Source of the DNA: Zymoseptoria tritici IPO323
Taxonomy: Eukaryota > Ascomycota > Dothideomycetes > Mycosphaerellales > Mycosphaerellaceae
Length of the DNA stretch: 64,000 nucleotides
Direction: 5' to 3'
Assembly: GCF_000219625.1 (NCBI RefSeq)
Contig: NC_018217.1
Span: forward strand, 1,116,001-1,180,000
Both the position numbers and the translations under genes were made by a program. Every line of letters starts with the position of its first letter. Position 1 is the stretch's first letter. Of this stretch, positions 34,183 through 45,333 are shown piece by piece. Under the pieces are notes generated by a model, which worked only from the letters and a program-made list of their open reading frames with translations, searched no databases and was not told the origin of the DNA.

Positions 34183-34754
34183 CTCTGCTGATGCAGTGGG
34201 TGGAGGTGCGGGTGAGATGCAGAGAATGGGCCGGTGAAGGTGGATGAGATGAAGATCGGATGAGATGACGGTAATGTCGCAGTCGCAATGAGATGGTGAC
34301 TTCTTGCTGGATTGCGCGACGTGGTTGCCGAATGATGTTGCAGTGGGGATCGAAAAGGAAGATCGGTCGCTCAGGGCGGAAGTGACTTCGGGGATTGAAA
34401 GAACGTCGGCGAAGTTGCCGCTGTGAGAGGCCCGAGTTCCTGTTTCAGGCGCCACTCAAGCCCGAAGTGGAAGGAGCGAATCGTGGCGCAGTGAATTTTG
34501 AGGTGAAGTAAACGCACTTCACGTGCTACGAGAACACACACCCACACACGGAGCATACTGATGAAGAGAATAGCGATGAAGGAATGTACGTACCTTCACC
34601 TTACTGCGAGAACCTCAATGACACAATGAGACGAGAGAGAGAACAAACCTGGGCGATGCGCACAAAACCACTTGGACGACCATCCGACAGTGTTCATTGT
34701 GACAGTATGTCGAGTCTGTCCTTGCTATTCCTGCTCTTTAGGCAAGCAACATGT
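34183..34754. other. Intergenic region
   Basis: 572 bp between the PUF start and the aminopeptidase 3' end (same strand). Presumed PUF promoter and upstream 3' UTR; the PUF frame is open upstream to 34455 without supporting features. Confidence 0.35.
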
Positions 34755-37700
34755 TTAGCTCTGTGCCTTCTGACCGAAGCCACGAGCACGCAGCCACTCG
34801 CGTACGTTCTCGAGATCCCTCTCCTTGTACCGAGCGTTGCCCTTGATAGTGTCACTCACAACGGCCAGACCCCTGTCGTAGCCGGTGTTGTCCTTGTCGG
34901 CGAAGAATTGAGCAATGTCCTTCTCCACTTCAGCGTCGGAGAACTTGAGTAAGCTGACGCGGAGGAATCTCTCCAACACAACCATGTTACCGCCCAGCTT
35001 CTCTCTAATCATCGGCCAGTTGGACTTGATGTACTCCCAAACGGCCGTGCGCACTTTTGAGTTGTTCGCAAGGGATCCGCCAACGCTGTGCAGATCTTGT
35101 ATGGCGACATTTCCATCAAAGGCAAACTTCAGGTAGTCGGCAGCAAGCTCAGGGGTTTGCACTTGACCCAGAGACTGCAGGGTGATCTCTTTGCCGTCAA
35201 CCGAGGTGGTGGTAAGGTACTCTTTCTGAATCGCTTTGTAGGCATCCTCGCCGCCACTCTTGACCGAGATCCTGTAGACCGGTCCCCGAAGCGACGGGTG
35301 GATTGCCTTGGCATCGCCGTGCACAAACTTCTCAAATTCCTTCTTCGCCTCAGCAACGACAGCCTCATGACCGGCGAGTCCAGCAGAAGAGATGAGGAGA
35401 GCACGAAGCTGCCCAGTCAAGTAGTCATCCGTTGGGCGGAATTGCCAGCCGATCTTGTCCGTGGCGAAAGTGACCAGCTTCAAGGTGTACTTTCGCAGAG
35501 CCTCCGACACCTCCGGGTCGGACGAGAAGGTGGACCGAATCTTGCCAAGACTGGAGAGCACTTCCGACCAGACCAGATAATTCTTCTCGATCTCGAAGCC
35601 TTGAAGGAAAGTGAGCACGGCCGCCGTGGTACCTTCACCTGCAACCGCAAGTGCCGCAGCGTCGCCGACAAGACCAATCTTGTCTTGTACCGAGAGCTTG
35701 TTGAGAACTTTGCTCAACGCTTCGAGCCTCTGAGGTGGCATGTTGGTTCTGTAGAACCCAGTTTGGTCTTTGTTCAGCTTGTAGACACTAGTGTCGATAT
35801 CGCGAATAGTATCGGATTTTGTAGTCAAAGGCTCGCGCTGGGAAAGAGTGGCTTCGGGTCCGGTCTGCAGGCCAAGAGGAATCCACCAGGTCGTTTCGTC
35901 CTCCTCAGGCTTTACTTCACCCGCAGTGAGGAATCTGGATTGCTTAACGGTGATCTGACCAGGCTCCTCTGCAACGGTCACAACTGGGAAGCCGATTTTC
36001 CGGATCCATGGGTCCATAAAGGTCGTCACATCTTGGCCAGACGCTTTGGTCAGCGCGGACCAGAGGTCGCTGGTGGTGGCGTTGGCATACGTATGCGCCT
36101 TGAGATAGTCTGCAACTCCTTGCAGGAAAGTCTTCACACCGAGGTGGGCCGCAAGCATGCGAATCACTGAACTGCCCTTCAAGTAGCTGATGTGGTCGAA
36201 GATTTGATCGACTTCGAGAGCGTTCCGTACGGGCACTTCGATAGGGTGACTCGTCCGCAAGCTGTCAAGCTGGAACGCCATTTGCATGCCCTCGGTGCAC
36301 CACTGGCCCCAAACGTCCCAGTCCGGGTGAAGATGATCGACTGCATACCAGCCAACCCATGTGGCGAAGCCTGGACGAGTCAGCGAGGTTGTCGTGTTCA
36401 TACACAGGAAGGAATACAGTACCTTCGTTGAGCCATAGCTCGTTCCACCAGTCCATCGTGACCAGATTACCGAACCATTGATGGGCAAGCTCGTGAGCAA
36501 CGACGTACACAACACGATTGCGGTACTTTTGGTCTGACGCATACTCGTCAAAGAGGACAGCGGTCGTGCGGTAGGTGATCAAGCCCCAGTTCTCCATGGC
36601 GCCGTGAGACTAGGAAACAAAGGTCAGTCAGTGCGCGAGAGCACATTTGCAATGGGATAGGACGTATGATTGGCTAGAAGCCAGTCAGACTCGCTGTCAC
36701 GAGGAGTGCAATGGTATTCGCAAGGCTTGGTTGCCGACTTGGATGGCAAACGTGGTGGCACGGACACTGCTGGAGACTTACGAATTCATGCACAGCCAAC
36801 AGATCCACCTTCGGCAGAGGGTAGTCAATTTGGAAGATCTGTAACAACATTAGTGACTTCGAGCAGCAATGCCTCGACGATGATCGGCCCACCTCTGAGA
36901 AGTAGTCCACGACCTGATGAGCGCTCTCCAAGGCAAGCTGGCCCTGGGCTTTCAATCCCTTGGTTGTGTAGACACGGACGGGAAGGCTCTTTCCATTGTA
37001 CTTCCGCCTGGTGAAGTCCTCAATATACTCAAAGTCGCCAAATGCCCATGCCAACAAGTATGTCGACATGACAGGAGTCCGGTCAAAGCTCACGACCTTG
37101 TATCCATCCTTGCTCTTCTTGGTCTCCTTCTCGGGCATGTTGCTGAGAGCGACCAGATCTTCAGGGATCTCCATCTCGAAGTCAAACGTCGCTTTGAGGT
37201 TGGGCTCGTCGAAGCAGGGGACTGCTCGCCTCGCATCGGAGCTCTCGAATTGTGTGGAGAACATGTAGTGGTTTTCGCCGTCTCTTGCAACTCCCTTCGA
37301 TGCCTCCACGGTGGGCTTGTAAGCACTGCGATAGAATCCAGCCATATGGTTGTTCATTGTTCCTTCATATTTGATCGACAGCACAGCCTTTGAGAACGCC
37401 GGCAGTTCTTGATCGAAGGAGAAGGTGCAACGCTGGCTCTTCGCATCATGCGTGATGTTCGACGCCTGGATCGACGAAGAGTGTTTGCCCGAATCTGTAA
37501 CGACCTCGGCGGAGTGGATCTTGAGCTCAAAGGTGTTCAAGGTGATGGTCTTGCTAGCTTTCTTCACGTCCAGATCGATGTCGACCTTGCCCTGGTATGT
37601 CCAGGGCTCGCCGGATTGCAAGTCGAAAAGGCTGATGGCATAGTTCGTAGGTTTGACACTGTTAAGATAGGAATGTCAGTGCAGTCTGTACGAGGAGAAT

Positions 37701-38020
37701 GGCATTGCATACTCGTCAGGGAGGACATCGCGGTCTGAGGCCATGGCGACGAGCGTACTGGATGCACTGCTTGAGCAATGCCTGATTTGTGGTGTTTGTC
37801 TGAAGAGGGGAGCGGTGCTGGAGCGTTTTGTCGTTTCCAACAATGTTCCCTGACTAGACCAGCAGGGCAATGGAACAGTAGTAGGTCCGGCGATTCGGTG
37901 GTGTGTCCCAGAAAGGAAGCTGGTAGAGGTGGTCGAGTGCTTGCGAACCCCGCCAAACGTTGTCCGGCCTTGTGGTTGCAATTGCTTTACAAGCCGCAGC
38001 GAGCCGCGAATGCTGAACAT
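34755..38020 (-). CDS. APE2: M1 zinc aminopeptidase (Ape2/Aap1 type), probable dual start
   Basis: Exons: 38020 (or 37744)-37713, 37658-36893, 36838-36782, 36609-36423, 36370-34755. From the ATG at 37744 ([20 protein letters not shown]) it gives 885 residues, the usual cytosolic form. The same frame is open another 92 codons to an ATG at 38020 whose product ([19 protein letters not shown]...) is Arg/Ser-rich and acid-free, like a mitochondrial presequence; that form would be 977 residues. Catalytic features: substrate motif GAMENWG, zinc site HELAHQW then WLNEGFA (the third ligand's glutamate lies at the exon 4/5 junction). Removes neutral or basic N-terminal residues from peptides. Confidence 0.93.
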
Positions 38021-38478
38021 CAATGCCGAACAGGACACGATCGAAGCATGGATTCCACAGATCGACCAGATGCTCGATGCAGGGACAGGAGCTGTGAGCT
38101 ACGATAGGATTGCGAGCGAGGGAGGTGATTCTCAGGTACCGTAAAGGTTAAAGAAAGCACTCACGGCGGACTAAGCTCCGCTTTCATCCTTGGGTCGCTG
38201 GCCGACGGAGCCGTATCATGTTTGACATGGCGCTGGAACCAAGGACGGGTTGATAGAAGCAGAAAGTGCACTTTACAAGGAAAAGGAGAGGTGCACATAA
38301 AAGTTTGAGGAAGACGATCAGGAAGAGCACAAAGTTATATCGTATCCCGTATTAGTCATAGATTGTGTGTTCACGCTCCTTCAGGGTATCTCTCGATCGT
38401 TCCGCCTTGCCCAATGCCAGTGTCAAATGCTAGACGCCTTCTATGCTCTGGTTTCCGTCATCGTACTATGTCCATATC
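38021..38478. other. Intergenic region
   Basis: 458 bp between the aminopeptidase long-form start and the 3' end of the small membrane protein gene. No feature seen. Confidence 0.35.
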
Positions 38479-39070
38479 TTACAGCCGTATCGTTGCCCCA
38501 ACACAAGGTATTCTGAATTGGAATTTCTCCAGTAATCCGCGCAGCCACTCAAACACGTTGCTTCCATTTGGTATGCTGGCGGCAACCATTCGCACAGGCT
38601 CGCCAGACACCGCATTGCTCTTTACACCACCCATTACCGAGCTGACCAGCGATCCACCTGTCCCGTTCAAAGCCGACAGTGCCAGGCTGGCAGTCTCCAT
38701 AACGGCATCTGTGAGCGTCGCATTGCCGCTGAAGAGGAACGTCGCAGTCTCGTTGATCGAAGTCGAGGCATCGGTCCATCTTGGTTCGAACCAGTCCGCG
38801 GAGAAGTCGAGTAGGGAAATCACAACGCAGCAGAGGAGGAACGTGCAGTATCTAAGGCGGAGTGTCAGCGGAGATCTTTCGTGCTGACGTCGGGCCGAGG
38901 ACTTACACGCAGGGTCGACTGAGCCAGAAGTGTCCGATAAGATATATCAATGTGTATAGAGGCGACGCGGTGCTGAGAAAGACCAGAAGAGACACCCAGG
39001 CTGAAACAGGTAGGTTAGTAATGCTCTCCACGAGGTCACGCCGGGTTGTCTTACATCTCAAGCAGAACAT
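38479..39070 (-). CDS. Small two-pass membrane protein of unknown function
   Basis: Three exons: a 16-nt first exon 39070-39055, then 39000-38907 and 38851-38479; 160 residues. Splice sites and phases all agree, which supports a real gene despite the small size. Two hydrophobic helices near the start (WVSLLVFLSTASPLYTLIYL and CVYCTFLLCCVVISLLDF) are followed by a lumenal or extracellular-looking tail with N-glycosylation sites (INETATF, GNATLT, NGTGGS). The tail ends in an amphipathic helix (VFEWLRGLLEKFQ). No family recognised. Confidence 0.7.
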
Positions 39071-39780
39071 CTTGATCGTGGATCAAAAACACTGCGCAGG
39101 TTGCGGTTACTGCATGGTATAGAAGGTCCAGAGGAACGAGAGAATGGCGTCCGAGGATGTGGTCCAGTCAAAGATGTCGGCAACTGCTCGCGTGTGGTTA
39201 CTCTCCAGATGACGGCGGATGGCGCTCGAAGTCGTGCCGGAGTAAGCTTGCGGGAAGTCCGCGAGCTTATCTGGCCTTCCCTTCACGCAGCCTAAGGTAC
39301 TGCCCCTCGACCAAAGACTAAGTATACAGTAGAATATTCGGCAAGGGCCCACTTGCGAACAAAGAAGCTCTTCTCACTATAGTCTACTGGATAAGAAGCA
39401 TTTTGGTTAAAACCGGCGCTCTTCATTTTCAACGGATGTTGAACAACTTATCCGTTGACGGAGCACGCCTATGGCTTGCACCGCTGCTTTGATAGACAGT
39501 CAGCTCGAGCTGACGTCCGACTTATCAAACTATTTCAACATGGCTTGCGGGCGGACGGCGATTCCAAATGCTCCAAGAACTGCAATATCATTGAAAGGTC
39601 GTATTAACGTCATTCCTCTCCTCTCAAGAGGCAGAAGCAATCGTACTACGAGCAGAGCCGCGTCTCGCATCAGCTGAATCGTCGCTGGCATGACCTCTAC
39701 TCCAGACTCCTAGCCTCCCACATGCATGCTCCACCAAACGAAAGTCGTCCCATCTGTGCCAACCAAATTGGCTTCCGTTC
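39071..39780. other. Intergenic region
   Basis: 710 bp between the small membrane protein promoter and the Rab11 3' end. Contains no ORF or repeat that can be supported. Confidence 0.35.
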
Positions 39781-40587
<807 letters not shown>

Positions 40588-41149
40588 TTTGTTATTCAGG
40601 CAGCGGTTGGGTGGAGGGGTATTCAGAGGAGGTGACACTCGCAGAAGTGTTGGGCGCGAATCGATGGGTTTGGGGGCCGATGCTGATGGTCTGCGAGACA
40701 GGCCGGGGTGGAGGTCGTGATGTCGTGATGTCGAGATGTCGAGATGTTGGTGTTTCAAGGAGAACGTGTGTTTGTGCCTGCCGTCTCCTGCATGTGGTCT
40801 CATCAAAGAACCGCCCGGGCAGGAACGACCTCCCCATTCAGGGTCTGCCAAGAGTCTCACGTGCATTCGTGTCAGTGACGAGATCGACGGGACATTCTTT
40901 GAACCTCAAGCAAAGACGGATTCATCAGACATTATCACATACAACTCGAGCTTACCACGCCGCGGTCAACCGAAGATATTCGAAGTTCGAGTCTGACTTG
41001 CAGAACGTCTGCGGGTTGGAAGACAAATATTCGAAGTTTTGGACATTTTGCATGCCTCAAACATGATATAGCACGGAAACAGCTCTCGATAGGCTCAGCC
41101 GACTCGGACGACAATCGCCCACAACGTGGCAAGACCAACGAGCCTCACA
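40588..41149. promoter_or_regulatory. Divergent promoter region Rab11 / SSL1
   Basis: 562 bp between two divergent start codons; holds the 8-nt microsatellite at 40714-40745. Confidence 0.45.
40714..40745. repeat. 8-nt tandem repeat
   Basis: Four units: GTCGTGAT twice, then GTCGAGAT twice, followed by a decayed fifth unit. Lies in the shared Rab11/SSL1 upstream region. Confidence 0.75.
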
Positions 41150-42540
41150 ATGGCCGATTCGGACGGCGAATACGACGGTCATGGCTCAGACGACGAGATC
41201 GCCACGAATGGAGGCCGTGCTATGCCGTCAAGGTCCAAGGGCAGAGCACAGGCAAGTTGGGAGGCCGGAGCGACACGGGCTTGGGAGCTCAAAGAAGCGC
41301 CGGACGGAAGCATCGAGGGCGTGTTGGGAGGTATTGAAGAGGCCAGCAAACGAAAAAGGTACTTGATCTTTGCTAGCGATCCTTCAAGTAGATATACTGA
41401 CTTCGCAACAGGCTCTTGAAAGATACGACTCCGCTCCAACGAGGTATCATTCGGCACACTATTCTGATGCTCGACCTCTCAGTCGCGATGCTCGAAAAAG
41501 ACTTACGTCCGACACGCCATCTACTTACCATCACATACACCATCGCATTCATCCGTGAGTTCTTCGAGCAGAACCCAATCTCTCAGCTCGGAATATTGGG
41601 CATGCGAGAGGGCCTGGCAATTCGAGTAAGCGACATGTCAGGTAATCCGAACGACCATATTGCTGCCGTGCGAGCATTGCGTGGGACAGATCCCAAGGGC
41701 AATCCCTCGCTACAGAATGGTCTTGATATGGCCAGAGCAGCTCTATATCACACACCCTCTCATGGTACCCGCGAAGTGGTCATTATACTGGGAGCTTTGC
41801 TCACATCTGATCCGGGTGACATCCACGACACCATCAAAGCATGCATCAAGGATCGAATACGAGTCACCATCATAGGTCTAGCAGCACAGATGCACATCTG
41901 CGCTGAAATCTGCCGCAAGACCAATGCCGGTGACGACAATTGCTACAACGTAGCAGTCGACGAGGTCCATTTCCGTGAGCTGTTGATGGGAATCACGACG
42001 CCTCCTGTTGTTCGCTCCACGGATGCGGAAGCTCAAAAGCTCAATCAAGCCGCGCTGCTTATGATGGGGTTCCCATCTCGTATCGTGGAGGAGCATGCGA
42101 CGCTGTGTGCTTGTCATGGTAACCTCACGCGAGGTGGGTACCTGTGCAGCAGATGCAAGGCCAAGGTTTGCAGTCTTCCAGCTACCTGTCCGACCTGCGA
42201 TCTGACGCTAATCCTCTCCACCCATCTGGCGCGTTCATACCACCACCTGTTTCCGCTTCAGAACTGGGTTGAAGTATCGTGGCAGCGCGCTGCGGACAGG
42301 GGAAGTGAACAATGCTTCGGATGCCTGTCGCCATTTCCGCGAGTACATGGCGCCACGAATGGTGATGATGCAGACAAGACTTACTCGAAGAGAGCTGAGG
42401 GTGCTTCGGAGTCCAGCAGATACGAGTGTGAGAGCTGTCAGAACCACTTCTGTATCGACTGTGACTGCTTCAATCATGAGACCTCCCACAATTGTCCTGG
42501 TTGTACAAGCAGCACGCATTTGCCTGGTGCAGAGGGTTGA
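41150..42540 (+). CDS. SSL1: TFIIH core subunit Ssl1 (p44)
   Basis: Exons 41150-41358 and 41412-42540 (53-nt intron), 445 residues. An acidic N-terminus is followed by the von Willebrand A-like domain (HTILMLDLSVAMLEKDLRPT...LGILGMREGLA), then a C4 zinc module (CACHGN...CSRCKAKVCSLPATCPTC) and a C-terminal RING-like zinc domain (YECESCQNHFCIDCDCF, ending HNCPGC). Ssl1/p44 stimulates the Rad3/XPD helicase in nucleotide excision repair and transcription initiation. The ATG at 41150 is preferred over an in-frame upstream ATG at 41126. Confidence 0.95.
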
Positions 42541-42810
42541 TAGATTCGTTTAAAGAAATTCTTGGATTTTCCACGCCTGAAAAATGGTCAACGGATCACG
42601 ACTGCCTTGGCTGTGCTCTACCTACCTGCCCTGTCTGGAGCGAGGAAACATCGAATACCTGCAACTTCAAAACAATCCTCACGCTCTCACGGCCAGACCA
42701 TCGCTACCCCGGCATTACACTCGTATCTATACCGACTTCGAAGCTCCGGTAAATCGAAGCACTCCTCGCTGTGCGTACATCACTCATCTAAAGCAACACA
42801 ACCACCCGAA

Positions 42811-43548
42811 ATGGCTCCCACCGACAAAGTCACCCTCTTTTCGCTCTCGAAGGACATCCGACTCTCCATTTTCGAGCATCTCCTCGTTCCCGGATCTTTC
42901 GAGCTGGGATCTCCGGACGAATGTGGCAGACCACGCTGGACGCACATCATCCGTCCCGAATACGCAGAAACGCCGTCTGATGAGAGACACCTCTGCCACT
43001 CGCGAATCGCTCGAGGATGGCATGATGAGAAGGCTCAGTTGATCAGGCTGTTTGGATACAACGCGAAGTACTTGCAATACCAGCTGCGATCGGGACGTTC
43101 TCGCATGCCTGGCATCGGCCCTCACGATCCACGACTCCACGACCTCAATGATCCCATGTTGTCCGAACGAGGATTGCGCACAGTGAGACGATACGCGACA
43201 TGCGCCTATGGAGCCTGCGATTGGAGATCGTCGACGACACTCACGCGTGATGCTTGCGCGAAGTTCTTCGCTCCCCTGCTCATCTGCAAGGCCCTCTACC
43301 TGGAATTGCGGACTCTGGTGTTCTCCGACAACGTGTTCTCGTTCCGCGCCCCGAAGGATCTTCTCAGGTTTATTTCTCGCTTGAGCAGCTGGCAGAGGGA
43401 CGAGCTGAGGAGAGTGCAGATCTTGCATAGCAACATTGTCATACTTTTCAAGTCCATATCCAACGCGAGAGAAGACATGGAGCGGCGCGAGCGGCTGATG
43501 GGACGTACGAGCCTGCAAAGATACTCGACTGCGCAGACTTGGATCTGA
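42811..43548 (+). CDS. Fungal F-box-like protein of the short 'FF-PLL-CK' type
   Basis: 245 residues from the ATG at 42811, preceded by CACCCGAA. The N-terminus (KVTLFSLSKDIRLSIFEHLLVPGSF) resembles a degenerate F-box; the middle has FFAPLLICKALYLELRTLVFSDNVFSF, a block seen in many dothideomycete hypothetical proteins. A basic C-terminus (EDMERRERLMGR) ends it. Partner and substrate are unknown. Its 3' end is 59 bp from that of the convergent flavocytochrome gene. Confidence 0.7.
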   Translation: MAPTDKVTLFSLSKDIRLSIFEHLLVPGSFELGSPDECGRPRWTHIIRPEYAETPSDERHLCHSRIARGWHDEKAQLIRLFGYNAKYLQYQLRSGRSRMPGIGPHDPRLHDLNDPMLSERGLRTVRRYATCAYGACDWRSSTTLTRDACAKFFAPLLICKALYLELRTLVFSDNVFSFRAPKDLLRFISRLSSWQRDELRRVQILHSNIVILFKSISNAREDMERRERLMGRTSLQRYSTAQTWI

Positions 43549-43607
43549 TAGAATTCTGGAATACAAGTCGTTCGCTTTGATAATGCCTCCAGCCGTGCCT
43601 CGCAAGC

Positions 43608-45113
43608 CTATAATTTGCTACGAACCCACATTTCAAGTTTCTCCAGTCCGGCAGCACCATCATACACGTCCCTCTCCACCGCTCTAGCATTCACATGGTG
43701 TGGCTTGAGCTGATCAACAGTCTCACATCCAAGCAATCGCATCGCCGTCTCTGTCTCTGCCTTCAAAATCTCCAATACTCTCTCAACGCCCGCTTTCCCA
43801 CCCGCTGACAGTCCGAACAGCGGTGCTCTACCGAGCCCTACCCCTTTAGCACCCAGCGCAAGTGCCTTGACGATATCCGTGCCACGCTTGATCCCACCGT
43901 CAACCCACACCTCAACCTTACCCAGTACTTCAGGACAATACTTCCGTATCTCCAACAACGTGTGAATCGCCGGCGGCGCAGTATCCGCCGCTCTCCCACC
44001 ATGATTCGACAGAATGATCCCCTTGATCTGCGGGGCATACAGACTGGCCAAGTACGCATCCTCGTGAGTCTGCAGTCCCTTCAGCACAATCGGTAAATGC
44101 GTGTGCTTGGCTAGCCAAGGCAGTGTACTCTTCCACGTCAAGTCCGGCGCTGTGCCCGCAAACAGTGCTTTACCCACCGCTCCATTCCCATCCATCGCTT
44201 TCTCTTCCGCGGAGTCCTTCGGTAACGAGCCCGCTGCTTTGACTGCACTTTTGACCGGAAGACTGGCACCCACACTCTTCGTCCCTCGCTCGTCGTGCTC
44301 CCTCTTGCCCGGCACTGGCGCATCAAGCGTCAAGCATATAAACTTGATCGCGGGAAGCTTGTGAATACGAGCCAGCATATCCTCGCTCTTCTTGCGGTCC
44401 GTTTGGACGTACAGTTGCCAGCCGAAGACTTGGTCTGATTGAGCACCGGCCACGATTTGTTCCGGCGTCTGCGAGGCGTTGTTGGAGATTATTTGCAGGG
44501 CACCGTAGGGCGTACAGGCTTGTCCAATTCCAGCTTCGCCATCCGGATGGCCTAGTCGTGCCATTGCTGCGGGAGAGACGAAGAATGGAACTTTGACTTT
44601 ATTGCCGAGGAGGGTGGTGGATGTATCGCACTTGGTGCAGTCGACGAAGATTCGAGGTCGGAGGAGGATGTTTTGGTAGACAGTGTTGTTCAAGGTCTTT
44701 GACCGTAGGTCGTCGGCGGCGGAGTAGTAGTAGTTCCATGCTCGCTTGCTGAGTTTCTGTGTTGCTACTGTCTCAATGTCGTCCAAGTTCAGGCATTCCT
44801 CGATGGTCATTGTCTCTGCGTCTTGCTCTTGCTTTGTATTCTGTGGTGCTACCTCCGTCTGAGGTAGTGTGCTGGCATCGATCGATCCAAGCTTGGCCGA
44901 CGCTGGGAGGCTCTGTTCGAGGGTTCCTGGAGGATGTACAGGGTCGTACTCTTCTGTGGCATCGCTTCCAGCCAGCTGGAGGATGATCTTGCTACCACCG
45001 GGGTGATCTGGAAGGAAAGAAGTCACATCATAGACATTGCCATAAAGGATCACCCAGCAGCTTTCTGTCGATCGGTGCTGCTGGACTTCCTGGTAGGTGA
45101 TGGTCCTCGACAT
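43608..45113 (-). CDS. Flavocytochrome b2-like L-lactate/2-hydroxyacid dehydrogenase
   Basis: Intronless, 501 residues from the ATG at 45113 ([10 protein letters not shown]). An N-terminal cytochrome b5 domain with both haem histidines ([10 protein letters not shown] and DPVHPP) is fused to an FMN-dependent alpha-hydroxyacid dehydrogenase barrel; [23 protein letters not shown] and the catalytic SNHGGR are seen. After SNHGGR this protein has AADTAPPA where classical L-lactate dehydrogenases have QLD. There is no mitochondrial presequence in front of the haem domain, unlike yeast Cyb2, suggesting a cytosolic paralogue or different substrate. A copia LTR begins 96 bp upstream of the start codon. 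Confidence 0.88.
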   Translation of the reverse strand: MSRTITYQEVQQHRSTESCWVILYGNVYDVTSFLPDHPGGSKIILQLAGSDATEEYDPVHPPGTLEQSLPASAKLGSIDASTLPQTEVAPQNTKQEQDAETMTIEECLNLDDIETVATQKLSKRAWNYYYSAADDLRSKTLNNTVYQNILLRPRIFVDCTKCDTSTTLLGNKVKVPFFVSPAAMARLGHPDGEAGIGQACTPYGALQIISNNASQTPEQIVAGAQSDQVFGWQLYVQTDRKKSEDMLARIHKLPAIKFICLTLDAPVPGKREHDERGTKSVGASLPVKSAVKAAGSLPKDSAEEKAMDGNGAVGKALFAGTAPDLTWKSTLPWLAKHTHLPIVLKGLQTHEDAYLASLYAPQIKGIILSNHGGRAADTAPPAIHTLLEIRKYCPEVLGKVEVWVDGGIKRGTDIVKALALGAKGVGLGRAPLFGLSAGGKAGVERVLEILKAETETAMRLLGCETVDQLKPHHVNARAVERDVYDGAAGLEKLEMWVRSKL

Positions 45114-45208
45114 AGTCGTCTCTCTTTCTGGACAACAATGACAGGGGAATGGAGGGTGCAAGGATATATGCAGAAATGTACAATACCGCTGACGTGCGAG
45201 AGATGCTT

Positions 45209-45333
45209 TGTTGTAATGTGGGTCTATGCATGGGTCATAGTTATGGGTAACCGATGTCGGTCTACCAGCACATAAGTTACTTAAGAGGTAGATAGATCCT
45301 TTTTATTAATCTAATGGCTCATAATCTTTAACA
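45209..45333 (+). repeat. Copia 5' LTR
   Basis: 125 bp, begins TGTTGTAATGTGGGTCTATG and ends TCTTTAACA. Differs from the 3' LTR at eight sites, all transitions in CpA/TpG context. Confidence 0.95.

Noticed and set aside
35088..36170. 360-codon ORF antisense to the aminopeptidase
   Set aside because: Mirror of real exon; no domain.
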